Shown piece after piece: positions 38,801-46,228 of a stretch of 64,000 nt of DNA (within the stretch, counting starts at the first letter, position 1; every line of letters starts with the position of its first letter). The DNA lies in the NCBI RefSeq assembly GCF_015461835.1, contig NZ_JACOPX010000001.1, positions 310,001-374,000 of the forward strand, written 5' to 3'. Origin of the DNA: Pseudomonas neuropathica. Its GTDB lineage: Bacteria; Pseudomonadota; Gammaproteobacteria; Pseudomonadales; Pseudomonadaceae. The position numbers and the translations under genes are program-made. A model generated the notes under the pieces. It saw only the letters and a list, made by a program, of their open reading frames with translations, was not told the origin of the DNA and did no database searches.

Positions 38801-39233
38801 GACGATGGCGATCGAGGCGAATCAGACTGAAGCGGAACAACGCTTGCCCGCTCAACACAAAGGCCTGCGCCATCTGCTCTTCGACCAACGATCGAGCCGC
38901 CGACTGGGGATCAGGATGCCCGCTGAAATCAAACAGCGGCATGGCCAGCGGCAGCGCCGGCGCAAACCCTTGCAACGGCAGCCCGTCGTGACCGACGTCC
39001 GCGAGCAGCACGATGCGCAAGGCATCATTCGCTTCCACCAGACACTCAAGCGCCGATTGCAGCAATGCCGGATCCAGCGGCCCGCTCAGCTCCACGTAAC
39101 CGCCAATGTTGTACAGCGGCGAATCTCCACGGCTCAATTGGTCCAGCCAGATATCCCGTTGGGCGGCAGTCAGCGCAAATGTCTCGACAGGCACGGACAG
39201 ATCGCCCGCCACGTTGGCAGAAGTAGGCTGCAT
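32823..39233 (-). CDS. Lipopeptide NRPS 1, two modules with starter condensation domain (ArfA/AmsA-like; modules 1-2)
   Basis: 2136 residues. The ATG at 39233 has a good ribosome site (AGAAGGA) upstream. The first condensation domain (about 20-450) has HHLIIDG at 152-158. It lacks a preceding carrier domain, as expected for a starter C domain that joins a 3-hydroxy fatty acid to residue 1. A1 (about 470-960) has pocket DAWFLGNVVK, Leu. T1 serine is near 1002. C2 has HHITAAQGD at 1102-1110, the dual C/E signature, so Leu1 becomes D. A2 has pocket DSWKLGVVDK; lysine at position 278 suggests an acidic substrate (Asp or Glu). T2 serine is near 2078. A basic 20-residue tail ends the protein and may dock to NRPS 2. 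It is the first gene of the synthetase operon, transcribed away from the LuxR gene. Confidence 0.95.
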   Translation of the reverse strand: MQPTSANVAGDLSVPVETFALTAAQRDIWLDQLSRGDSPLYNIGGYVELSGPLDPALLQSALECLVEANDALRIVLLADVGHDGLPLQGFAPALPLAMPLFDFSGHPDPQSAARSLVEEQMAQAFVLSGQALFRFSLIRLDRHRHWLAAQAHHLIIDGWAFALLFKSVGEIYSALCRGEHPRRAAPSYVGFIEDDARYHQSPRYERDQRYWLDKYRSLPEPLLTPRHREFLDVEAAPSRIHVEAFPAVLHERMKDCARQFGGSAFHVLLAALHVYFSRTAQRDEWVVGLPILNRSGARFKSTLGLFTQVSAMRMGFGRALSFAELIKAIGADLKQDFRHQRYPLSEMNRALGLLREDRTQLFELSLSYEQDDHDYRYGEASGHSVKVSNQHETTPLAIHLRSNRYTDKAWLHLVYSPACFTADEIAALTERLLLILQQGLECPALVIADFNLNSPAELALFNEWNDTRVSYPQGRLIHQRFESRVAEEPDAVVATYQGRTLSYAELNRQANALAHHLIGLGVCPDDRVAIVARRGLETLVGLLAVLKAGAAYVPIDPAHPPERLSYLLSDSAPVALLTQSDLRERLPATTLPVIELDRRQWPLDNLTDPDVTGLNTHHLAYVIYTSGSTGLPKGVMVEHRTLGNLVDWHCAAFGLGPGQHTSSLAGFGFDAMAWELWPALCAGATLHFAPASEGSEDIDALLAWWQAQPLDVSFLPTPIAEYTFSQQLDHPTLRTLLIGGDRLRQFNRAPGFAVINNYGPTEATVVATSGLISPGQALHIGKPVSNATAYLLDDQLRPVPIGIIGELYVGGAGVARGYLNRPDLTAERFLDDPFSAQPDARMYRTGDLARWRADGNLEYIGRNDDQVKVRGVRVELGEIEAALASHDAVQEAVVLVRDGQLLAWFTEREALDIQQLHAHLTSRLPAAMLPAAYIQLASLPLTANGKLDRQALPAPGPDALIRRQYEAPQGDVEIALAQIWAEVLQVDRVGRHDHFFELGGHSLLAVGLIERMRQIGMSSDVRVLFNQPTLAALAAAEGSGREVEVPANRIAPDCTYITPDLLPLVQLDQAMIERIVATVPGGAANVQDIYPLAPLQEGILYHHITAAQGDPYLLQSLLAFDSLERVEAFAAALRQVMARHDILRTAVVWEGLTSPVQVVWREAVLPVQEVEFDPARGAIIDQLHERFDARRYRLDVSQAPLLRLMYARDPARNRVVGILLFHHLAMDHIALEAMREEIHASLSGHGELLAAPVPYRNYVAQTRLGVSEQEHEAFFRQMLGDIDEPTLPFALQNVQGDGSNIEEAEQALASDLYQRLQQQARLAGVSIASLIHLAWAQVLAATSAQQSVVFGTVLMGRMQGGAGADRALGVFINTLPLRVDVGEGARAALKSTHARLSALLAHEHASLALAQRCSGVAAPAPLFSALLNYRHSDDVEQETSRQTWQGIETLANQERTNYPFTLSVDDLGTGLRLTTRTLSSIGAQRVCGYVQSALSVLVEALESTPQRSLNSLPLLPQEELQRLLIEFNDTAVDCPLDQPLQALFEQQVQRKPDAIAVQFAEQRLSYRELNEQANRLAHHLRGLGVQPDSRVAICVERGPELVIGLLGILKAGGAYVPLDPDYPLQRLNYMLQDSAPVVLLVHAATRDLLGEPGVPLIDLDLGVWQNQPHDNPQVPGLGATNLAYMIYTSGSTGTPKGVMIEHRSACNMVHWGSQLSPPTEHGALLQKAPYSFDSSVWEIFWPLCSGMRLVLARADGNRDSAYVTQVIREQNITVVKFVPALLQQFIEQDDVSQCTSLTDVLNGGGELTVALARQVRERLPWVRLHNVYGPTETTVDSSGWTLQPGEPVPQTLVPIGKALSNTRLYVLDAFDQPVPFGVSGHLHIGGVGVARGYLGLPPLQAERFIDSPFVAGDRLYRTGDLVRYGADGNLEFLGRNDFQVKLRGVRLELGEIEARLLEHPAIREAVVLVRDERLVAYYTLRAELAAPTLEALRAHVLAQLPEFMVPGAYVRLAALPLTPNDKIDRKALPEPGAQALLSRPYEAPAGDVETALAQIWAQVLKVEQVGRHDNFFELGGHSLLAVSLVARMRLAGLHVDARTLFSQPTLAALAAQTSRQAKQVEIAQTTIPSLNRKRRL

Positions 39234-39719
39234 AAGATCCTTCTCATGAAATTTTGCCGGTATTCAAGCATCGGCCCCGGCGCCGACATGACACCTGAAA
39301 CCCGGACAACCACCAGGCTCGTACGCGCCTGTCTGACCTTGCGGGCGTGTTTACCGTAGGCACTGTCGAAAAGTTCGGAGAGGAAATACTGAAAAGCATG
39401 TAGGAAAAAAACCACATAGCAGCGCCGCCATTTACCCGAGCGCTGCCGATCAGAATTCCCCTTCGCCAGGTTTTCCGGGGCTTGAGCGTGACTGAACAGT
39501 CACTCTCGCCGTTACGCCGGCGTTTAGCAGCGTCAGAACCCCGGCGCCAATGTTCAGAAATAGTGGCACTTTGTGTCCCTGTTTTCCCCTACAGACGTAG
39601 GACAAATCCATAGGCTTAAATCCCGCTCCAGATCATGTTCAAGGAGAAATGACTGCGTGGGCGGCTTTTACAGAGACGGCAGACGATTCAGTGATGGCTC
39701 TGAACCAAGGATGAAGGAT
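39234..39719. promoter_or_regulatory. Divergent control region between NRPS 1 and luxR, with two palindromes
   Basis: This 486-bp gap holds no credible gene. It must contain the promoters for both the synthetase operon (minus) and the regulator (plus). Two clear palindromes stand out: GTGACTGAACAGTCAC at 39488-39503 (7-bp arms) and CCTACAGACGTAGG at 39588-39601 (5-bp arms). Either could be the binding site of the adjacent LuxR-type regulator. I could not assign sigma-70 boxes with confidence. Confidence 0.5.
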
Positions 39720-40514
39720 ATGAATCTGACCGGCAGTATTCGCAATATGGAAAACCCACACTTCTACTGGCAACTGGGTGAGTTGATAGCAAGCACCGGC
39801 GATGATCACTTCGCCACGAACATGTTCCAGTTGGTCGACACCTTGGTGCCGGTCAACCGCGTGGATCTGAGTGAGTGGACGCTGGATGAACGTCAGGCCA
39901 GCGTGGTCGACATCAAGCCGTTGGGCAGCGCCGGTCTGACGCAGGCCTGTGCCCCGCCCGATCTGCTGGAGAGCCCCGACGATCATCCGCTGTTGCAGAA
40001 GATGATCGAGATGAACGACTCGCTGCTGATTCAACTGAAAGCCTCGCTACAGCCTCGCCATCCGCAACACAGTGCCCATCAATGCAATCTGGTTTCGCGT
40101 ACGTCCAACCGCCGTTGCGTGATTTCGTTTTACCGACCGCATACCCAACGGGTGTTTTCCCTGCCGGAGCTGTCGTTTCTCAAGAGCCTGTCCGACACCC
40201 TGCTGCCGCTGATCGAACGTCACGCGCAGATCAGTCGGCAAATCCTCGCCCGGCAACCGCGCCAACCGTTGGCCGAGCTGGATCAGGCGCCGCTGGCGCA
40301 GGTGTTCGATGAGCGCCTGGCATTAAGCGACATCGCCCTGTCGGTGCGCGAGAAAGAAGTCTGCCTCGGCCTGTTGACCGGCGGCACCGTGCCGCAAATG
40401 GCGGAAAAGCTGCGAGTCAAAAACAGCTCGATCGAGACGTACCTGAAACGCGCCACCGCCAAACTCGGCGTCAGTGGCCGCCATGGCCTGGCGAAATGGA
40501 TGGCCGGGGCCTGA
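39720..40514 (+). CDS. LuxR-type transcriptional regulator of the lipopeptide cluster
   Basis: 264 residues from ATG 39720 (MNLTGSIRNMEN); an in-frame ATG at 39711 is an alternative. The AAGG at 707-710 has sensible spacing only to 39720. The frame runs up to 39573, but that extension is rich in Arg and Ser and unlike the family. The C-terminal 60 residues form a LuxR/GerE helix-turn-helix: LSVREKEVCLGLLTGG, then MAEKLRVKNSSIETYLKRA. I see no recognisable acyl-homoserine-lactone-binding or receiver domain in the N-terminal part. That is normal for the regulators flanking Pseudomonas lipopeptide synthetases (ViscAR, ArfF types), which activate NRPS expression. It is divergent from NRPS 1 and 33 bp ahead of the efflux gene, so it probably controls both. 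Confidence 0.9.
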   Translation: MNLTGSIRNMENPHFYWQLGELIASTGDDHFATNMFQLVDTLVPVNRVDLSEWTLDERQASVVDIKPLGSAGLTQACAPPDLLESPDDHPLLQKMIEMNDSLLIQLKASLQPRHPQHSAHQCNLVSRTSNRRCVISFYRPHTQRVFSLPELSFLKSLSDTLLPLIERHAQISRQILARQPRQPLAELDQAPLAQVFDERLALSDIALSVREKEVCLGLLTGGTVPQMAEKLRVKNSSIETYLKRATAKLGVSGRHGLAKWMAGA

Positions 40515-40547
40515 GCACAAAGCTCTCTAAATGCATGAGGCAGTTCG

Positions 40548-41942
40548 ATGTTGACGTTGCGACTTTCCCTGCTGTCCATCGCGGTGCTGATGGGCGGTTG
40601 TTCATTGATTCCCGAGTATCAGCGCCCCGCTTCCCCCACCGCCACGCAGTATCCGACAACAACGCAGCCCGCCACGAGCGCCGAGGACTGGCGCACGCTG
40701 TTCACGGATCCGGCGCTGCAACAACTGATCGAAAGCGCGCTGGTCAACAACCGCGACCTGCGCGTGGCGGCACTCAACGTCGAAGCCTTTCAGGCGCAAT
40801 ACCGCATTCAGCGCGCCGACCTGCTGCCGGCGGTGTCGGCCAATGCCAATGAATTACGCCAGCGCATGCCGCCGAGCGTGACCCAAGGCAAAGCGCTGAT
40901 CAATTCGACGTACTCGGTCAACCTCGGCATCAGCGCTTATGAGCTGGATTTCTTCGGTCGCGTGCGCAGCCTCAGCGAGCAAGCGCTGCAAACCTGGCTT
41001 GCGACTGAAGAAGCGCGGCGCAGCGCACAGTTGAGTCTGGTGGCCAACGTCGCCAACGCCTATCTGACCTGGCGCGCCGATCAGGAGTTGCTGGAACTGA
41101 CCCGCGACACCCTTGCTGCCGATGAACAGAGCCTGCACCTGACCACCCGCAACCGTGAGGCCGGCAAATCGTCAGCGCTGGAGCAGGCGCAAGCGAAGAC
41201 CAGCGTCGACAGTTCCCGGGCCAATCTGGCGCGCTACCAGCGTCAGGTCGCCCAGGACTTGAACAGCCTGACCTTGCTGGTCGGCGCGCCGGTGCCGAAT
41301 TCCCTGCCCGCGCGGCCACTGGCCAGCGAGCTGGTGCGGCAACTGCCCGCCGGCTTGCCCTCGGACCTGCTGCAACGGCGTCCGGACATCCTCCAGGCGG
41401 AGTACAAACTGAAAGCAGCCAACGCCAATATCGGCGCGGCACGGGCGGCGTTTTTCCCCAGTGTCAGCCTGACGGCGAATGCCGGGACGTCGAGCCGAGA
41501 TCTGTCCGGGCTGTTCGGCGGTGGCTCTGGCGCCTGGACCTTTCAGCCGCAGATCAGCCTGCCGATTTTTAACGCCGGCAGCCTGCGCGCCAGCCTGGAT
41601 TATTCGAAGCTACAGAAAGATGTGGCGGTGGCCGAATACGAAAAATCGATTCAAACCGCATTTCAGGAAGTCGCCGACGGCCTCGCTGCGCGCAGCACGT
41701 ATCAGCAGCAATTGCAGGCGCAGCGCGATCTGGTCGCGGCCACACAGACTTACTACAACCTGGCGCAAAACCGTTATCAAAACGGCGTCGACAGCAGCCT
41801 GACGTTCCTTGATGCGCAGCGTTCGCTGTTCAGTTCGCAGCAAGGCCTGATCACCGATCGCCTTGCGCAACTGGTCGCCGAGGTCAATCTGTACACCGCG
41901 CTGGGCGGGGGCTGGAGCGCCGCTGAGTCACGCGCGCAGTAA
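40548..41942 (+). CDS. NodT/OprM-family outer-membrane efflux lipoprotein
   Basis: 464 residues. A lipoprotein signal peptide ends in LMGGC (Cys18). The body has the two long helical repeats typical of TolC/OprM channels, each with an alanine- and glutamine-rich coiled coil. There is a conserved [16 protein letters not shown] segment in the middle, and [20 protein letters not shown] in the second repeat. GAGG at good spacing precedes the ATG. The gene follows luxR by 33 bp on the same strand, so they likely form one transcript. Its place at the edge of the cluster suggests it is the outer-membrane exit for the MacA/MacB pump at the other end, as in the PleABC-type exporters. That pairing is inference. 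Confidence 0.9.
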   Translation: MLTLRLSLLSIAVLMGGCSLIPEYQRPASPTATQYPTTTQPATSAEDWRTLFTDPALQQLIESALVNNRDLRVAALNVEAFQAQYRIQRADLLPAVSANANELRQRMPPSVTQGKALINSTYSVNLGISAYELDFFGRVRSLSEQALQTWLATEEARRSAQLSLVANVANAYLTWRADQELLELTRDTLAADEQSLHLTTRNREAGKSSALEQAQAKTSVDSSRANLARYQRQVAQDLNSLTLLVGAPVPNSLPARPLASELVRQLPAGLPSDLLQRRPDILQAEYKLKAANANIGAARAAFFPSVSLTANAGTSSRDLSGLFGGGSGAWTFQPQISLPIFNAGSLRASLDYSKLQKDVAVAEYEKSIQTAFQEVADGLAARSTYQQQLQAQRDLVAATQTYYNLAQNRYQNGVDSSLTFLDAQRSLFSSQQGLITDRLAQLVAEVNLYTALGGGWSAAESRAQ

Positions 41943-42023
41943 GCCGCAGTCACTTTTTCTTACACCTTTTGTCGCGCGATCCTGCGCCGTGCGGCGATCC
42001 GTGGCCGGCCTCTGCCTGCAGTT

Positions 42024-42032
42024 TGGTATCAT
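42024..42032 (+). promoter_or_regulatory. Candidate extended -10 promoter for the SCO1 gene
   Basis: TGGTATCAT has the TGn of an extended -10 and a 4/6 or better -10 box. It lies about 68 bp before the ATG. No good -35 is visible. The same sequence occurs before the gene at 47644. Confidence 0.35.
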
Positions 42033-42099
42033 GCGCCGCTTTTACGGTTAACCCCCCCGCCAGTCCTGCTGACTGACGGGCTGCAAAAGGCGGTATTAG

Positions 42100-42705
42100 A
42101 TGACGGCTTTGTTGACTCGCCGCAAGGTGCTTGCGGGAATGGGCGTACTCGGGCTCGGCCTGCTCGCCGGCTGCGACACCCGCGGCCAACTGTCGTACAA
42201 GTACGGCAAGGATCTGAGTAACAAGATCATGGGGCGCACCTTCAAACTGAAGAACACCGATGGCGAAACCATGACGCTGTCGAGCTTTCGCGGCATGATG
42301 CCGATGGTGTTCTTCGGCTTCACCCAGTGCCCGGCAGTCTGCCCGACCACCCTCGCCCGCGCGGCGAAAATCAAGAAACTGATGGGCGCCGATGGCGATC
42401 GTTTGCAGGTGATCTTCATCACCCTCGATCCCGAGCGCGATACCCCGGAAATCCTCGATGCCTACATGAAGGCCTTCGACCCGACGTTCGTTGCGCTGTA
42501 CGGCACACTCGAGGAAACCGCGGCCACCGCCAAGGAATTCGACGTGTTCTACGAGAAAGTCCCGGCCGGCGACACCTATACCATCTCGCACACTGCCACC
42601 AGTTACGTTTACGACTCCAACGGCGGCTTGCGCCTGGGTCTGTCCACCTCGCTTTCGGCAGAACAATGCACGGAAGATTTGCTTACTGTTATGGAGGTTT
42701 GCTGA
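42100..42705 (+). CDS. SCO1/SenC family copper chaperone, lipoprotein
   Basis: 201 residues with an N-terminal TRRKVL and a lipobox LLAGC (Cys25), so it is probably an inner-membrane-anchored periplasmic lipoprotein. The thioredoxin-like fold carries the CxxxC copper site (C77PAVC81) and the distal histidine (H164 in TISHTATSY), all of which SCO proteins use to bind copper. Proteins of this family help load the CuA centre of cytochrome c oxidase. The ribosome site AAAGGCGG precedes the ATG. The stop codon overlaps the start of the next gene (TGATG), which encodes a PCu(A)C chaperone, so the two act as a coupled copper-delivery pair. Confidence 0.93.
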   Translation: MTALLTRRKVLAGMGVLGLGLLAGCDTRGQLSYKYGKDLSNKIMGRTFKLKNTDGETMTLSSFRGMMPMVFFGFTQCPAVCPTTLARAAKIKKLMGADGDRLQVIFITLDPERDTPEILDAYMKAFDPTFVALYGTLEETAATAKEFDVFYEKVPAGDTYTISHTATSYVYDSNGGLRLGLSTSLSAEQCTEDLLTVMEVC

Positions 42706-43184
42706 TGCAACCTGTTCTGAACCACATCAAACGCGCTGTCATCGGTCTGTCTCTGCTGGGCCTGGCGTTCCAGGTGTCCGCGCAGACCAAAGTCGACGAC
42801 GCCTGGGTCCGTGCCACCGTGCCGACCCAGTCCGCCAGCGGCGCGTTCATGACCCTCACCGCCGACAGCGACAGCAAGTTGCTCAGCGTCGCGACGCCAG
42901 CGGCCAAGGACGTGCAGATCCACGAAATGACCATGAAAAACGACGTCATGAGCATGGGCCCGGTGAAGTTCGTCGAACTGCCGGCCGGCAAAGCCGTCAA
43001 GCTGGATCCGAACGGTTACCACGTGATGCTGATGGGCCTGACCGGTCAGCTCAAGGAAGGCGAAAGCGTGCCGCTGACCCTGACCGTGGAAAACGCCAAA
43101 GGCGAGAAAGAGACCATCGAAGTCAAAGCGCCGGTGCGCGCGCTGACCAACATGGAAGGTCACGATCACAGCAAAATGCACTGA
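42705..43184 (+). CDS. PCu(A)C family periplasmic copper chaperone (DUF461)
   Basis: 159 residues with a cleavable signal peptide (cut near AFQVSA-Q27). The copper-binding pattern H(x)M(x9)M(x21)HxM is intact: H73, M75, M84, H106 and M108. A short histidine/methionine tail (GHDHSKMH) may add a second metal site. Family members hand Cu(I) to SCO proteins or directly to the CuA site of cytochrome oxidase. The start codon shares a base with the SCO stop, and a strong terminator follows, so the operon ends here. Confidence 0.93.
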   Translation: MQPVLNHIKRAVIGLSLLGLAFQVSAQTKVDDAWVRATVPTQSASGAFMTLTADSDSKLLSVATPAAKDVQIHEMTMKNDVMSMGPVKFVELPAGKAVKLDPNGYHVMLMGLTGQLKEGESVPLTLTVENAKGEKETIEVKAPVRALTNMEGHDHSKMH

Positions 43185-43201
43185 TCTGACTGAGCGGCAA
43201 T

Positions 43202-43244
43202 AAAAAAGGGGCGGCCTGATCGAGGATCAGGCCGCCCCTTTTTT
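43202..43244. terminator. Strong bidirectional intrinsic terminator
   Basis: A perfect 20-bp stem (43202-43221 with 43225-43244) and a GAG loop. It is GC-rich in the middle, with an A-run on one side and a T-run on the other. It lies between the convergent PCu(A)C gene and the gene at 43264-43761 and can serve both. Confidence 0.92.
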
Positions 43245-43263
43245 GTTTTTGATCTGTGCCGAA

Positions 43264-43761
43264 TTAACGCTTGCGGGCCAATGCCCTGCGCACGCTTTCT
43301 CGTGACATCCGCGAGCCGGAACGGGTCACGGTTTCAGCGACGGTTGCCTTGGCCAACTGTCCCTTGCGCTTTTCCACCTCACGCCACTGGTAACCGAGAT
43401 AGCCGCCTGCCGCCACAATCCCCAGCCAACCGAACACCGAACTGACGAAGAACCACAGCCCGAGGGTGATCCACACGGTTTTCGAGGTGAACAACTTCAA
43501 GCTGTCATCGACAGGCAGCGGTTCCTCCGGTTCAACCGCTGCCTGCGTCACCGGTACTCTGTGCACCCCATCCAGATCAATGCGCCAAGCGAAATCCGCC
43601 CCGGCCACCGGAATGTCTAGCTGATTGCCTTCAGCACGATGCACCCGAATCTCGCCATCGACGACCGACGTGGAGCTGAAACTGATCTGGGTTTCATAGT
43701 GAATCTCGCCGTTGACCTGGGTCACGACCGTTCGTTTTTGGTCAATGCGGGTGTCGCGCAT
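43264..43761 (-). CDS. Uncharacterised membrane protein, 165 residues
   Basis: I do not recognise this protein. A hydrophilic N-terminal half (about 1-90, rich in charged residues and beta-prone) is followed by a hydrophobic hairpin. The hairpin has two candidate helices, about 92-108 and 110-124 (FTSKTVWITLGLWFF, then GWLGIVAAGGYLGYQW). A basic tail follows, ending in RRALARKR. There is no signal peptide, so the N-terminal part is probably cytoplasmic. AAGGA at 6-base spacing supports the ATG at 43761. It is a single gene, convergent with the copper pair and divergent from the small membrane protein/XRE operon. Confidence 0.75.
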   Translation of the reverse strand: MRDTRIDQKRTVVTQVNGEIHYETQISFSSTSVVDGEIRVHRAEGNQLDIPVAGADFAWRIDLDGVHRVPVTQAAVEPEEPLPVDDSLKLFTSKTVWITLGLWFFVSSVFGWLGIVAAGGYLGYQWREVEKRKGQLAKATVAETVTRSGSRMSRESVRRALARKR

Positions 43762-43923
43762 GTCGATTCCTTGAGCGTTCCACGTCGGACGACGTGCGAA
43801 GGGATAATCCGTTGGGCTCGAATGCTACTGAGTGGTTATTACCCTGTCCAGAAAGTGTGGCCCTACGCTGCAACTTCTCCGACAACAGAGTTTTCGCGGC
43901 GACCAGCCGGATGGAAAGCATGC

Positions 43924-43970
43924 TTTACATCGGAGAAAACTTCGGCAACCATGTAAAGGGTCTTTTACAT
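43924..43970. promoter_or_regulatory. Repeated TTTACAT sites, candidate operator of the XRE regulator
   Basis: An inverted pair ATGTAAA (43951-43957) and TTTACAT (43964-43970) with a 6-base spacer ends 12 bases before the ATG of the next gene. A third copy, TTTACAT, lies at 43924-43930. Such spaced palindromes just upstream of a small XRE-regulator operon are typical autoregulatory operators. The link is inference. Confidence 0.5.
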
Positions 43971-43982
43971 AGGAAGTGAAGA

Positions 43983-44357
43983 ATGAACCGGTACTACCTC
44001 GAATTGGGCGCAGCATTAATCATCTACATGCTGGTCCTGACAGCCTCATTGATTGCCTCGCAATACCTGATGGACGCCCCCATCGTGCTGCGCTCGGCCG
44101 TCGCACTGACGCCGATCATTCCGGCGGGACTGATGTGCTGGGCCATCGTGCGCAACATGCGGCGCATGGACGAAATGCATCTGCGCATCCAGTTTGAAGC
44201 ATTGGGGTTTGCATTCGCTGCCTCAGCACTGTTGACCTTCAGCTACGGTTTTCTGGAAAACGTCGGCGCTCCGCACATTCCGTGGACGTGTGTGTGGCCG
44301 GTGATGGGGCTGATGTGGATTGTCGGCCTGCAAATTGCGCGGCGCCGCTACCAATGA
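43983..44357 (+). CDS. Small integral membrane protein paired with an XRE regulator
   Basis: 124 residues with four predicted membrane helices (about 8-26, 35-53, 72-90, 100-116) and short loops; the tail is ARRRYQ. It lacks a signal peptide or enzyme motif. The stop overlaps the start of the XRE gene (ATGA), so the two are made together. Pairs of a 4-helix membrane protein and a roughly 65-residue Cro/CI-like regulator recur in bacteria; their role is poorly known. The membrane protein could sequester or sense for the regulator, but nothing in this sequence proves it. Confidence 0.82.
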   Translation: MNRYYLELGAALIIYMLVLTASLIASQYLMDAPIVLRSAVALTPIIPAGLMCWAIVRNMRRMDEMHLRIQFEALGFAFAASALLTFSYGFLENVGAPHIPWTCVWPVMGLMWIVGLQIARRRYQ

Positions 44358-44551
44358 AAAACCGCCTCAAGGAATTGCGCGCCGAGCGCAAGTGGTCGCA
44401 GGTTGATCTGGCCGAACGCTTGAACGTGTCGCGTCAGACGATCAACGCGATTGAAAACGAACGCTACGACCCGAGCCTGCCGTTGGCCTTTCAGATTGCC
44501 CGGGCGTTCGAGCTATCAATCGAAAGCATTTTTGATGATGGCATGAACTGA
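44354..44551 (+). CDS. XRE-family (Cro/CI-like) helix-turn-helix regulator, 65 residues
   Basis: The whole protein is a single HTH_3 domain: LKELRAERKWSQVDLAERLN, then VSRQTINAIENERYDPSLPLA and a short helix ending ESIFDDGMN. This matches the YozG/YgzD type of compact regulators. Its ATG overlaps the stop of the upstream membrane protein by 4 bp. The repeated TTTACAT sites at 43924-43970 are the likely operator. Regulon unknown. Confidence 0.93.
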   Translation: MKNRLKELRAERKWSQVDLAERLNVSRQTINAIENERYDPSLPLAFQIARAFELSIESIFDDGMN

Positions 44552-44580
44552 AACACTCCCCTCGCGTCCTCGCTACCGCA

Positions 44581-44631
44581 AAAACGGACTACGCTCGGTG
44601 ACACCACGGCATTGCGTGGCATCCGTTTTTC
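44581..44631. terminator. Possible intrinsic terminator / cruciform after the XRE operon
   Basis: AAAAACGGA (44581-44589) pairs with TCCGTTTTT (44623-44631). Inside it, CCACG (44605-44609) pairs with CGTGG (44616-44620). The T-run at the right end fits plus-strand termination. The outer loop is long, so confidence is modest. Confidence 0.4.
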
Positions 44632-44653
44632 AATTGTCAGCGAGGACGACAAC

Positions 44654-46195
44654 ATGAGTCCCTTTGGCCCGGTTTTGAGCTTTCGCGGTATTCAGAATCA
44701 GAAATACTGTGTATCTGCCCTGCTGGTGCAAGACCTCAACGCGCCGGAACCCACTACGCAGGTCGCGCAGGCACACAATCCGACGATCAAACGGATTGCC
44801 CGGATTCCTTTGATCAAACCGCGCATGGCCGTCTGGCGACTGGACATGCAGATCCAGCAAAGTAAAACGCAGCTGAAGATCGACTATGACTTGGGCGGTG
44901 TGTCCGGTTCATTTCACGTTCCGCCTCTGGATCAGGCTCCCCGCATCGCTTACACCTCGTGCAACGGTGTGTCGGATGTCAAATACCTGAATTCACTGGC
45001 AGATCGCTATGCCGAACGCTGGAGTCATCTCGCCCGGACCCACAAACAAGCCGAGTACCATCTGTTGATCATGGGAGGCGATCAGATTTACAGCGATGAA
45101 CTGTTACAGACTCAAGGCCCCTTGAATGACTGGTACAAACAGTTCTCCTGGAATCGCGATGACACTCTGTGGACTGAAGAAATGGAGGTTCAGGCAGACG
45201 AGTTTTTCGCCAGTGTTTACCCGCGATACTGGGCCAGACCTCAGATCCTGAACATGCTCAGCTGCGTTCCGACCCTGATGATGTGGGACGATCACGACAT
45301 CATCGACGGTTGGGGTTCCTATCCCCAGGCCTTGCATGAAAGTCCCGTACACCAAGGGCTGTTCCGCATTGCCAGCTATTACTTTCGTCTCTACCAATTA
45401 CAGGTCGACGAAACCGAGAGTCGTCCGGGTGCGATTACCCGCCAAGGGCATACCTTCGCTTTTGAAGGACTCGGTGGCCTCGCCATTGTCGTTCCCGACC
45501 TGAGGTCTGAACGTGCGCCCGACATCAAGGGCAGAAACGGCCAGCTCAAACAGCCCACGCAAATCATGTCGCAAAAAAGCATCTCGCAGATGTTTACCTG
45601 GATCAAAAGCCTGACGGTCAGCAAACCTTCACACCTGTTGTTCATCTCCAGCGTTCCGGTATCGTTCGTCAACCTTGCGCTGCTTGAGGCCCTGATCGGA
45701 TGGATTCCGGGGGAGATCGGGCCGGAGGATGATTTCCGGGACCACTGGCGCCATCAGCCGCACAAAAACGAGCGTAAGCAACTGATCAATGGACTGCTCG
45801 ATTTTGCCAAGTTGGCGAAATGCAAAGTCACCATTGTCTCCGGGGATGTGCATGTAGCCGCCGCCAGCGTCATTCGTTCGGCCAACCCCCGACATATCGA
45901 CAATGGTGCAGAAGTCATCCATCAGCTGATTTCAACCGGCATCGTCCATCCTCCTCTGCCTGTGCTGACGATCAGAAGCCTGGAAACGATCACCAGTACC
46001 CGGGAAAAGATCGACACTGACCTGACTGCCGAAATGCAAGCCATTGGCTACGACGGAAATTGCCTGATTGCCAGTCGTAACTGGCTGTCCATCGAGCCCG
46101 ACAAAAGCTCCGACGGGCGCAATCGGTTGTGGGTGAAATGGCACGTCGAGGGACACGATCACCCCATTACGCGACTGATCGAGCCTGCCGGTTGA
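44654..46195 (+). CDS. PhoD-like metallophosphatase (alkaline phosphatase D family), cytoplasmic form
   Basis: 513 residues from ATG 44654, which has GAGGA at 8-base spacing. The frame remains open to 44612 but without a ribosome site. After an N-terminal domain of about 95 residues, metal-site motifs of PhoD-like phosphatases appear in order: AYTSCNG, MGGDQIYSDELL, WDDHDIIDGWGS, and SGDVHVAAASV near 400. Unlike secreted PhoD enzymes it has no Tat signal or signal peptide, so it probably acts in the cytoplasm. The substrate is unknown; the family includes phosphodiesterases and phosphatases. It stands alone, convergent with the next gene. Confidence 0.87.
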   Translation: MSPFGPVLSFRGIQNQKYCVSALLVQDLNAPEPTTQVAQAHNPTIKRIARIPLIKPRMAVWRLDMQIQQSKTQLKIDYDLGGVSGSFHVPPLDQAPRIAYTSCNGVSDVKYLNSLADRYAERWSHLARTHKQAEYHLLIMGGDQIYSDELLQTQGPLNDWYKQFSWNRDDTLWTEEMEVQADEFFASVYPRYWARPQILNMLSCVPTLMMWDDHDIIDGWGSYPQALHESPVHQGLFRIASYYFRLYQLQVDETESRPGAITRQGHTFAFEGLGGLAIVVPDLRSERAPDIKGRNGQLKQPTQIMSQKSISQMFTWIKSLTVSKPSHLLFISSVPVSFVNLALLEALIGWIPGEIGPEDDFRDHWRHQPHKNERKQLINGLLDFAKLAKCKVTIVSGDVHVAAASVIRSANPRHIDNGAEVIHQLISTGIVHPPLPVLTIRSLETITSTREKIDTDLTAEMQAIGYDGNCLIASRNWLSIEPDKSSDGRNRLWVKWHVEGHDHPITRLIEPAG

Positions 46196-46228
46196 GTTCC
46201 GGAAATCCCCTGCAACGGGCCGGGTTCT

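Noticed and set aside
39573..39719. Upstream start for the LuxR-type regulator
   Set aside because: The extension is low-complexity Arg/Ser-rich sequence across a palindrome and has no clear ribosome site.
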